Source: Anniella stebbinsi
Taxonomy: Eukaryota > Chordata > Lepidosauria > Squamata > Anniellidae
Direction: 5' to 3'
Length of the DNA stretch: 64,000 nucleotides
Assembly (NCBI GenBank): GCA_029215795.1
Contig: JARDYH010000005.1
Coordinates: 44,271,001 to 44,335,000 of the forward strand
Below the pieces are notes generated by a model. That model did not search any database. It saw nothing but the letters and a program-made list of their open reading frames with translations, and had not been told where the DNA came from. The position numbers and the translations under genes were made by a program. Within the stretch, counting starts at the first letter, position 1. Every line of letters begins with the position of its first letter. Shown piece by piece: positions 55,096 through 64,000 of this stretch.

Positions 55096-57176
55096 TAATT
55101 AGGATGAAGAGTTGGTGATGGGATCCTCGGTTCAGACCCTAGATCAGCCATGGATACATCACAAAGTCATAGTTTTTCAGCTTAAGCTTCCCATCAATAA
55201 AACAGAAGCAGTAATCACCCTCACTCAACGCACCATGGAAAGAGGTAAAGGTTGCAAGAGAAACTGAAGAGGAGTTGCCATCCGTTTATTTAATTTAAGT
55301 GCTTCTTTCTGAGTGCAAGATTTTGAGGGCTTTCAGAGGATGAGACCAAGCTGACAAAAGGGGAAAGGCAGAGTGGTATAGCATCAAGTCAGCAATGAAA
55401 TTCTGAAAAAGAATATGAAGTGCAGTAAAAGTCCTTCCCACTGACTGTAAGTCCCACCCAGTAGATCAGATGTTTGACCTTTGAACAAAAATTGTCTGAA
55501 ACTTTTCACATTTTTTTTACATAATCATTAGGACTGGAAACTTGCCTTCACTTCAAATGAAACAGGAGAATCTAAGGATTCTGAAAAAGCTTCTGATTAT
55601 ATGACCTCCATCACACCAGCGATTTATCGCCCTCTCACCATGGCTGGTATGTGTTTTTGCAGCGCGGTACTCACATGATGTCATCCCTGTCCTGCGCTCA
55701 TCTCACCTCTTCCCCTCTTTTTTCCACCTTATTTTGGAGCTGGGAATGTCTGTTCCCCCCATAGCAATAAAACTGCTCCTCCCTCCCATGTATTGCTGTC
55801 CTTGCATGATATTGGACCATCTCATTTTTTGTTGGGGGCATATGTGTCAAACAAGGGCAGTCTTGCTGACAAAAGTGGAGGGTGGGGTGGTTCTCCGCTC
55901 AACTGTGAAGGGGGAGGGAGAGAGGGCGCCCGAACACCCCATGGAGAAGGCAAGAGTGGCCGCCGCCCATGCCCAGGACTCGGTGCCATTCAACTCTATG
56001 GTTCTTACTCCTGAGTAAGCATGTCTAGGTTTCCTTATCAGAACAATGTTGGCTTCCCCTTGCCATGCCAACACTGACCACAAACTTGTCCAAAAACTAA
56101 TTGTAATACTTTCTCTTCACTTATGTTGTTCAATATGATCTTAGGGGAAAGCATAGTGTGTTGTTTTACCATAATTGCGAAGTTTCAGGCTGCCGTACTA
56201 TTGTATTTGCGCAGAAATAAAAAATAATTAACAATATAAAAATTAACTGCAGGGGGAAGGAGAACGTAGGAGGCGGGATGGGAGATTTCACCAGAATAGT
56301 AGCAATACAGGTGAAAAGATACACGAACTGAAATAGCGCAACAACATACAGAAGTGAAAGTGCCCAGTGCTCGACTCACTAAGGAAATGGAAAGGGAAAC
56401 CCATGGACGCAAAGCAGGAAGAAAAGTAGGTGTGATGGAGCCCTATATGGCAATTCACACTGCCACATAGAGTTCTGTACTCTCAAAGAAGCACCGCATT
56501 CAAGAGTAAAAGAAATAAGATTAAAACTGTTATATATAAACAAAACCAAATAAACTTGCTTTTCAGATGCTAGTGTGACTCCTAATTCTAATGGGAATGT
56601 AAGCATGATTGCGATTCTGCCAAAATTTTAAGTATTGATTGATGTCAGGATCAAGTTTAACTACATTAGGCTGAACTGAAAAGAGTTTATTCAATCTGCT
56701 ATTAAAAATTAAAATAATGTGAACAAAACATCTGATTTAACTGTAAAGTTTGTCCTAGTTAACTTTGGATACTTAAGAAATCCACACATTCAAACTTAGT
56801 CACTTTGCTAGACTATTTAACAACCATTAACAGATTTGCAAATATAAATATTCAAGAGCCCCATTGCAAATATTCATTTATGAGCTCACAGAGAGAGCCG
56901 TTTCAAAAAAGTCAAGTTCATATTGTATGAAATTCAATATATTTAAAGCATTACTCTTTAGGCTCCAGTTCTAAGCATACAGAGGTGCCCTTTAGATTTT
57001 ACAACAGTGGTGTGGGAGCTGCCTTTCTGTGGCTTTCTCCCACGGTGTTGCTGTTAAGGCTGGCAATGATCGCATGGCAGAGAATGGGATGACTGGCCTG
57101 GCCCACACGTAAATGTTACAATGAAACCACTGGATAATATGCAGGAAAAGTGGCTCCCACGTGGCTGCTCTACCAT
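55096..57176. other. unassigned non-coding DNA
   Basis: The segment 55610-56030 ('ACACCAGCGATTTATCGCC', 'GCGGTACTCACATGATGTC', ending 'CTCCTGAGTAAGCATGTCTA') resembles an interspersed repeat that I cannot name. No gene recognised. Confidence 0.35.
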
Positions 57177-57395
57177 CTAAAGAGTACCTTTTATAGAAGC
57201 ACATTCGAATGAAATCAACGGGACTTGCTTCCATGTAATTGTGTTTAGAAGTGGGAAGAAAATATTTTTCTGCTAGCCAAATATTTATTTACAGTGCTAG
57301 TTTGGGCTGAAGCAGGGGGTTGTAGCCAATGCTAGTTTAACTTAAGTCCCATTCATGTCAATGGGCCTACGCTAAGTAGGACTAACACAGCATAG
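57177..57395. repeat. two short diverged palindromic repeats
   Basis: 57180-57240 has 'GAAATCAACGGGACTTGCTT' (a common sauropsid 'AATCAATGGGACTTA'-type repeat). 57300-57395 has 'AGTCCCATTCATGTCAATGG' and 'AAGTAGGACTAACACAGCAT', related to 50216-50345. Confidence 0.5.
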
Positions 57396-57909
57396 AATAT
57401 TTGTTCACACAGAGAAGTTGATCCAAATAGTAAATGCCACAATTTGTCAATTATTTGATGGCTGAATATTCAGTTATTCACTTGGTCCTACTGGGTACTT
57501 TATGTATGAAACTTTAAATAGCACAGAAGCTTAAAGGAGGAACGGGGGGAGATTTTCTATTAAAAACTGATCCAAGTTAAGATGACCATAAGCTACCAAG
57601 ACACATACCCATCATAATATTTGTTGTGCTTACTGGTTACCAACCATGATCTCACTCCCCTTCCTCTTCCTACCCTACAGACGAATATGGATGGAATTGG
57701 AATTCCAGGTTGGGGAACTGAACTACAACTACGAAGAGGGTTGGGTGGGAATCAAAATACCACGTGAGAAAGAGCTGGGGAACTTCATGGAAGGTTATTG
57801 CTGTGCACATGGAGATCAGCTAGGGTGGGGGAAAAGAAGGGTTGGCAGTTGAGCACAAACAGTGCAATTTTTATGGGAGTAATCTCTACATAGTTGTCTA
57901 TGACAAATT
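57396..57909. other. unassigned non-coding DNA
   Basis: No gene or repeat recognised. Confidence 0.4.
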
Positions 57910-58128
57910 CATTATGTTTTTATTCTGCCCTTCCCCACCCCCTGCAAGGAGCTCAGAGTGGTATATGTAATTCTTCGCCTGCATTTATCCTCACAACAAC
58001 CCTGTGAGGTAGGTTAAGCAGAGAGAGAAAAAAAGAGCGAGCGACCGGCCCAAGACGAGTGGAGATTTGAACCCCAGGTTTCCCTAATCCCTTGTCTAAC
58101 ACTCTAACCACTACACCAGCCTGGCTCT
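57910..58128 (-). mobile_element. tRNA-derived SINE (MIR-like), minus strand, nearly complete
   Basis: Minus-strand order: 'AGGCTGGTGTAGTGGTTAGA' (A box), 'CTGGGGTTCAAATCTCCACT' (B box), 'TAACCTACCTCACAGGGTTG', 'TTGTGAGGATAAATGC', 'CACTCTGAGCTCCTTG', then 'GGGCAGAATAAAAAC'. It is the most complete SINE of this type in the window and the model for the split and diverged copies at 7.8, 17.5 and 51.2 kb. Confidence 0.88.
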
Positions 58129-58244
58129 CAACAAAACACATCAACAAATCCAAGCAACTGGGAATGCTGGATACCCAAGGACTGGTTTACATGTTGAACT
58201 GGCTTGTGACTGACTGTTTCATTCCTTCCTCTGCCTGGATTCAA

Positions 58245-58418
58245 TTATCATCCAACATGCCTCTGCATACCAGCAGCAGGAGGTGGCTATCACCCTCTTT
58301 TCTCGCTTGTGGGCTTCCCAGAGTCACCTGGTCAGCTGATGTAGGAACAGATGCTCAACTAGCTAGCCTTTTGGCCTGGTCCAGCAGGGCTCTGCTTATC
58401 ATCTGCTACACAAATGGT
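58245..58418 (+). mobile_element. CR1-like LINE 3' tail, diverged
   Basis: 'GTGGGCTTCCCAGAGTCACC', 'TGGTCAGCTGATGTAGGAAC', 'AGCTAGCCTTTTGGCCTGG' and 'TCCAGCAGGGCTCTGCTTA' follow the end of the CR1-like family. Confidence 0.7.
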
Positions 58419-58495
58419 CACAATACCGCATGTCCCTAAATCAACCCACTCTTCAGAGGTCTGAAGAAGCATGTAAAATTGCAGCCACTTATAGC

Positions 58496-58806
58496 TAGGG
58501 ATGTAGGAGATTTTCATTTTTGGCCACAAAACCTGTGAGCACGCCTCATTCGAAGCCAAACACGTGCTCACATTCGTCTCATTCCCAGTTGGGAACGTTC
58601 ATCTCATTTCCAATTGAGTCTATGGAAGAAACTTGGGGAGATTTGTGCAAATCTCCCATTTGATCACTGCTCAATTTGTGCAAATCTCCCGTTCGTGCAA
58701 AGCCAACAGCAACTGCCAACGCGAATGGGAATCGGGCATGAGACACATGAGACCATGACTGGAGAATCCTAGCGATCTCGAACAGGGCTCATTCGCCCAT
58801 GCCTAC
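58496..58806. repeat. old TTTGTGCAAATCTCC-type repeat
   Basis: The edges 'GCTAGGGATGTAGGAG' and 'CATTCGCCCATGCCTACTC' resemble terminal regions. Inside, 'GAGATTTGTGCAAATCTCCC' is itself a palindrome and recurs in part ('AATTTGTGCAAATCTCCCG'). Related blocks lie at 14.8, 34.1 and 51.7 kb. Confidence 0.45.
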
Positions 58807-61669
58807 TCATAGCCCCTAAAGACTAGTTGACTGCCATCTGGTGAATGGCAATGGGCTATAATAGCATAGCCATGGTGCTGTGCTGAAAAATGCGTTTTTA
58901 GGTATGGTTTTCTTCCCATACATTTTTCTGTCTCCTTCCCTTGATGTGCACTTCAGCCTTAACCTTGAGAGAAATTCTAGACAATAAAGGCCCAGGCTAT
59001 CACAGATTTGTTTTCTGTACAAAGCCGACGCCTCTCCCCCTTGCCTCCCTTAACATGACAGTAAGCAGTATTGGAAAACAGCTGGTGGACTGTGCCCGAA
59101 GTCAGCAGAAAGGGCCCTCTCTGCCTCCTGTGGCTAATTTTCTTTGCTCACAGAAGACAAAAGCTGTGTGTGTACCCCCCTCTATCTCTCTGTATGGAGG
59201 GGGGGGCAACATACCAGTTGCCACAGTTAAGGAACAGATGGGCCCCTCCCTGACAGGCAGACCCCAGTTCTCAGCATCGGGTTACCAAGTTCCCAAGGAA
59301 CAGAACTGCAGGCCTAGTCTCAGCAAAAGCATTCCTGGGGGGTGGGGTGGGGGTGGGGAACAAGTGGGAGGGAAGGGTGTGCATTGCTCGCCTCCAGAGG
59401 AACAGGTGGCTTGCGTCAGGCTGTTATGGCCAAAGTTTGAAAACAGAGACTCAGGAAGGAATGCAGGGCATGAGAGGGATTTGACGGGAGAAAAGGAGCC
59501 AGCTATTCAATTGTGCTGGAAATAGTATAGGTTTTTTTTAGTGGGGGGGGGGAGGCCTTGGGTTTCCTGGATTCCACTTGTATCCCTGCCCATCTGTTTC
59601 TATTCCCCCCTCCAATTCTGATCAGTATTGTGAGCAGCTTCTCCTTCCTTCCTAGGAGCTGGAGATGTGCATGCTCCAGCCAGCCCCTAGCAAAGGCGAT
59701 GGGATAGAGTACCATGTAGCAAAGCAGGTTCAAAAGAGCTTTAAGCACACCTCTCCACTCCCAGGCCATCATGGGGACTGACTCTCATCTGAACTAGTTA
59801 GATGACCACAGGTGGTGCTCTCATCTTCTGAAAATTGTTGAGGCACCGCAGAAGCAGCGTGAATAGGTGGGAAAGCAGAACAAAAAGACCCAGCATTTAG
59901 ATTAGCATGTATGTGTGCATACATTGATGAATGACTATGTGCATGCATGGTTCCCATGGCATGGATCCCTGGATGGAAGACTATTTGTGTTAATCCCTGT
60001 ATTATGTATGTGCATGGCTATGGGAAAGGAATCTCTAAACAAGCTGGTATAAGAGCAGAACCAAAATACACCTCCATATGCCTTAGTATTACCCTGGAAC
60101 TTAGATAGGCCCAACTCCAGCCCCCGAACTGCTGAACCACTCTAACTCCTTTATTCCAAGAAATCCTAGATGATCCCTCTTCGACCATCTGAGAGGAGTA
60201 ATTTCTCCACCATTAGGTCATGTCTTTAACGTGAAAATTCCTATACCCAGTTCTACGAGTGTTAATACCAACAGTGAAATTCAACATACTGAAATAATTG
60301 TTTAATACCAAACCGGTACCAAACTTTCTTTCTTTTTAAGAGGCACAATTAGGACAATGTGAGGGCTGAAATGTTTTCATTCATCACTGAGTGACCTACG
60401 GACTTCTTGAGAAGATAGCAAAGTCTCCCAAGCAACTTGGCCATAGTTAGAAGATAAACATATCTAGGGCTGCTTGCTGCTGAACCTACTAGGGCAGTGG
60501 GACAATACAGGAAAACCTGGTGGTCCTAACTTGTAGGATGAAAATGGTCCCAACCAGATTTCTCTGGTAGCTGCAAGAACCAAACAGGGGACATCAGAAT
60601 CCACTCCTTAAGCCTCTGAGAGGAAATGCAGTCTTCCTGACAAAGCAGGATGAATGGTGTCCTTTGACTGCCCTTGACAGCCTTAGTAAAGCTGCATCAT
60701 AAAAGGTTCTCATTTGCTTTAAAACTTGAGTGCTCAAAGAATCAAGGATATTATTCCCTGCTCTGCCAAGGTGTACAGAGCCAAGCAGCACAGCACTCTT
60801 ATGATCCCCAGTGCCAGAAGCAGATCAACACTAAGTCCTGATAAAACTCAGCTGATGCCATTTGCAGGCAACCCTGAAAGGTGATGGACCTGTCAAAGAG
60901 CTAAGGGGTTGGGACAAAAGCAAGGCACATTTTAGACTTCTTTGCATACTCGGAAATGATGTAGGTGGATGCTGCCAATTGTCAGGATTACTGAAGCAAG
61001 AGGATGAGACCAATTAGCCAACAAGTCAGCTGATGAAGCCCTATGCCTGCCCATTAGTCTCCAGTGATGGAAGGGAAGGCTACACCAGGGCAGCAAACAG
61101 GCTCCATGGGGGCACTGCTTAATGACTACCTCACAGAAACCTACTAAGTAATAAACCGCCTCCCTGCTTAGAGGCCTTTGCAGACAGACCGCTAGCAGGA
61201 GCCAAGAAGGCAAACTGATGTCATCAGTCATTCTGCCTGGTAAGGCAGGCTCCAGCTGACAACCCCTTCCCCACCCCACTTCCCTTCTGCTACCAAGGGT
61301 ACCAATTTTAGGCTCCCAGTGAAGGCTTATTTACACAGCCATGAGAGAGCCAATCATCTTTCTTCAATGTTACATTTGCCCACATAATCAGCAGTAAATC
61401 CAAGATTGAAGCACAAAACTCCTGAACAACCCAGGGCTCTTTGCTTTTTATGTTACCATCTTACAGGCAGTTAACCAGTTCCAAGGACTCCACTCAGGTT
61501 TGTACACATAGCTCAAAAATATATCTAGGAGTTTTGTTTTTACATGATCAGCATTTCCAGATTGTTAAACCTGTAAGTTGTTTTCTCAACAGCAACCATC
61601 TAGGCAAAATGTTGGGTTTGGTTACAGAAACCAAGCCTGCTGATCTAAAGTTACCATATCAAATGGAGT
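58807..61669. other. unassigned non-coding DNA
   Basis: G-run at about 59541-59552. A 194-codon frame at 58941-59525 has no domain and low-complexity glycine/proline text; I reject it as a gene. No repeats recognised. Confidence 0.4.
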
Positions 61670-61800
61670 AGGACAAGGGTCCTCAACCTTTCTGGGCCAG
61701 TATGCACATTCAGAATTTTGAGAGGGAGTCATGGGCACTCTCACAAAATGGCATCCATGGTGGGTGCAGCCAGTCACAAGAACACCCATTTCCCAAAAAC
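61670..61800. repeat. interspersed repeat ('GGGTCCTCAACCTTTCTGG')
   Basis: 'AAGGGTCCTCAACCTTTCTG', 'CAGAATTTTGAGAGGGAG', 'TCACAAAATGGCATCCATGG' and 'TGCAGCCAGTCACAAGAAC' form a block order that I recognise as a common sauropsid repeat. Its class is uncertain. Confidence 0.45.
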
Positions 61801-62479
61801 ACAAAGTGGTGAAGCTAAAAGAAAAATAACTTGCCCAACAATCTAAATGTAAGACAGATCTGAGTTCCAAAATATAGAACCATTCTTTGAACCCACAGTT
61901 TTCTGCTCCAACACCCCTTTCACAGATAGCAAACCAATGTGGCTCAGAGATAAGTGACTTGGCCAAGTAACCGAGTACAAGACAGAGGTGGAGTCGGAAT
62001 CCCAAATGCCAAATCACATATTTGCCTTCACAAAGCAAAGCGCAAGACCCATTTCACAGAAGGCAAACTGGTGATTCTTGGAGAAACATCCCTCCCATAC
62101 ACACAAATGGGGTTTGCCACACACCAGATAATGGAACCCTATAACCCACCTTTTATTTTCTTTTTTGCTAAAGATAGTACAGTATATACACTTCTATTCT
62201 ACAAGTTGGTATGCTAGGGTTTGTTTATCAGAATTGGAGGTAACAGCCTGAATTGACAAAAAAGATCCAAGATTATATTTGTCCTGCTACGATCAAATGT
62301 GGTTTTATATCAGTCCAGCAAAAGGGCAGTTCAAAGAAGAAGTCAATAAACAGGCAACAGTCAAGTGCACAGTATTACCTGTCAAGAAAGAGAATTTCAA
62401 AAGAAGGGTCTGAAGCATGGCCAAGGTCAAAACACAGTGAAGCAGTCTAACACCATTGTTGTTTGTTGTTTGAGGGATT
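61801..62479. other. unassigned non-coding DNA
   Basis: No gene or repeat recognised. Confidence 0.4.
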
Positions 62480-62870
62480 AAACAGAAAGGAGGAACAGCT
62501 GAGTTTGGGACTGTTTGGGGAGTGGCCTTCACAGGAACAGGCAGAAACCAGCTGCAGGCCAACGCAGCTGACAGCAATTCGTAATCACCACCCTCCCGAT
62601 AAAAGACATTCTAGCAGCATTAGGCGGTGGTGGAAGCAACTATTGCTCTTAGTGCTTCATCTTTGTCGCTTGCATACCAGCTCCTTGATCTTGCCTGGAC
62701 ATAACCTGACCTTGGACTGGACTCTGACTACTCTTTCGCACATTCCTGAACCCAGTATTGTTTGACCTGGTTTCTGATGGATACTTTGGCTTTCGACCAT
62801 GGACTGTTTATTGACGTTTCCCTCCTGCTTATCTAGTTAACGCCGGTGAATTACTACATATACAGCAGTC
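62480..62870 (+). mobile_element. possible LTR-retrotransposon LTR remnant
   Basis: The block contains 'GATAAAAGACATTCTAGCAG' (TATA-like, followed by an R-like region), then 'TTGATCTTGCCTGGACATAA', 'ACCTTGGACTGGACTCTGAC', 'TTGACCTGGTTTCTGATGG' and 'CTTTCGACCATGGACTG'. Strings of 'TGGACT/CTGAC' words are common in Gypsy-type LTRs of reptiles and amphibians. I see no coding region, second LTR or primer-binding site, so this would be a solo or broken LTR. Confidence 0.35.
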
Positions 62871-63892
62871 CACCACAGTGGGTCAGTTACAAAACAAAGT
62901 CAGGGTTTAAGGCACTGGAGCTAGTAGAAAAATGTTGTTCCAGCAACTAGCAGGTCTAAACTGAAGGCTTATCTGCTGGAACTTCCAGAACCACACCCAG
63001 GACTCAGCTGCATCACATTAGAGGCTTTTGTAAGAAGTCCTCCTCATGAGGTAGGCTCTACTCATGAGGAGTCCTTTATTCATGAATAGTCCTCTTCAGT
63101 AAGCAGGTACTCCTTCACCAGGCCACTGCCCTAATCTGGATGTTACAGGATCAGCATTCTTATGGGTTAAGTGGTGGCTCAGTATCCTCTTCTGCCTTAA
63201 CAGTTGAACTCTCTGCCTTTTGAGGCAGATCTGAAAGTCTCTCCCCAGATGGCCCAAGGTTATCTTGGGTAGTGCTGGGGTTTCTGAAGTGACCTGTTCC
63301 CTGGGGATGATTCCTCCAATGGAGGCATGACACCCGGAACTACGGCAATATTAGGTTTGGACTGTTACCTTAGATAAGCAACTTAGAGGAAATTTTCAAT
63401 ACTGAACTAGCTCTAACTACAGAATTTCAACTGAGGTTTCTAAAGGAAGATCAGTATGCAAGCTAAAGCCTTTATCATTGGTCTTCAATTGGTGGGTTTG
63501 AACTCACCACTATTGGGTCATAGCCTGACCTAAGGTGGGTGCAAGAGCAGCAAAACCACTATGGTAAAAACAACAAATTAGGAAATGCCCCCCACTCCAG
63601 GCATGTATGGGCCAAAGGGTCTGAAACAGTTGAAGGCTATTGCTTTAGATCCAGATGTTGCACCTCTGACCCAAACAGGATGTTCCTTGGGGAGTGAAGT
63701 AAAGATGATTATAGACCAGCTATTTCAGGGGAAATGTACTGCTGATATTTTATGCAAAGAATGAGCTCATCCATCACTGCACCACAGGATTTGACACTGA
63801 TTGTGCCCCACTTTTTCCACATACACAAAATCATGTAAACTTTTGTGTTATTGATCCTGAAAAAACAGTACCAAGCTCATCCTCTTTCTGTA
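62871..63892. other. unassigned non-coding DNA
   Basis: Could include internal remnants of the preceding LTR-like element, but no coding domain is readable. Confidence 0.35.
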
Positions 63893-64000
63893 GGGTGTCC
63901 AGATGGCCCAGGGTTTCCCGGTCCTAACCTGGAAACCTAGGCCGATCCGGGGCAACCGGGGGGCAGCGGGGGAAAACCGGGGGGGCGGGGGGTCACGCGG
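63893..64000. mobile_element. start of a GC-rich terminal-inverted-repeat element, cut by the window edge
   Basis: From 'GTAGGGTGTCCAGATGGCCC' the sequence becomes very GC-rich ('GGCCGATCCGGGGCAACC', 'AAAACCGGGGGGGCGGGG'). A TAGGGTG-type start with GGCC/CCGG content resembles a sauropsid DNA-transposon terminus. The right end is outside the window. Confidence 0.4.

Noticed and set aside
57910..58128. tRNA gene on the minus strand
   Set aside because: The tRNA-like head continues into a MIR-like SINE body; this is a retroposon, not a tRNA gene.
58941..59525. 194-codon open frame
   Set aside because: Low-complexity glycine/proline content, no domain, no upstream promoter or splice context.

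Overview
The window looks like nuclear DNA from a sauropsid, most probably a squamate reptile (lizard or snake). I infer this from the mixture of repeats: an L2-clade LINE with a readable reverse transcriptase, a sauropsid-type CR1 end, many CR1-like tails ending in a 'TTCTTATGTTCTTA'-type sequence, tRNA-derived SINEs with A and B boxes, and many short palindromic DNA transposons. The species cannot be named from this sequence.

I recognise no host protein-coding exon, rRNA or functional tRNA gene. The open reading frames are short, overlap on both strands and mostly look like chance, apart from decayed LINE coding fragments. The window is best read as intergenic or intronic DNA dominated by interspersed repeats, with a few repeat-free stretches that could be conserved regulatory DNA.

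Layout: 1-5.3 kb is mostly unassigned sequence with an L2 nested in a CR1-like tail (0.8-1.25 kb), a MITE with 3-bp target duplications (2.2 kb) and a 320-bp hAT-like element with a perfect 8-bp duplication (4.0 kb). An L2 LINE lies at 5.3-6.85 kb, followed by SINE, L2, hAT-like and CR1-like pieces to 13.3 kb. From 13.3 to 23.5 kb there are scattered repeats, including a SINE split by a DNA element at 17.5 kb and a promoter-like stretch at 21.4 kb. From 23.75 to 32.13 kb a 4.19-kb segment is present twice in direct tandem, and I found only a one-base difference in a C-run. Its breakpoints fall inside copies of the hAT-like element. From 32.4 to 47 kb come unassigned DNA, CR1-like tails and two intact Harbinger-like elements (39.5 and 45.6 kb). 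A third such element (47.9-50.15 kb) is split by about 1.9 kb of inserted DNA that holds another MITE. The last 14 kb hold SINEs, two back-to-back hAT-like elements (52.7-53.35 kb), a CR1 end (54.8 kb), a possible LTR remnant (62.5 kb) and the start of a further repeat at the window edge.

No genes work together here. The biological story is repeat dynamics: a nested-palindrome hAT-like family that inserted repeatedly, amplified in half-element (160-bp) tandem units, and apparently supplied the short homology for a recent 4.19-kb tandem duplication.
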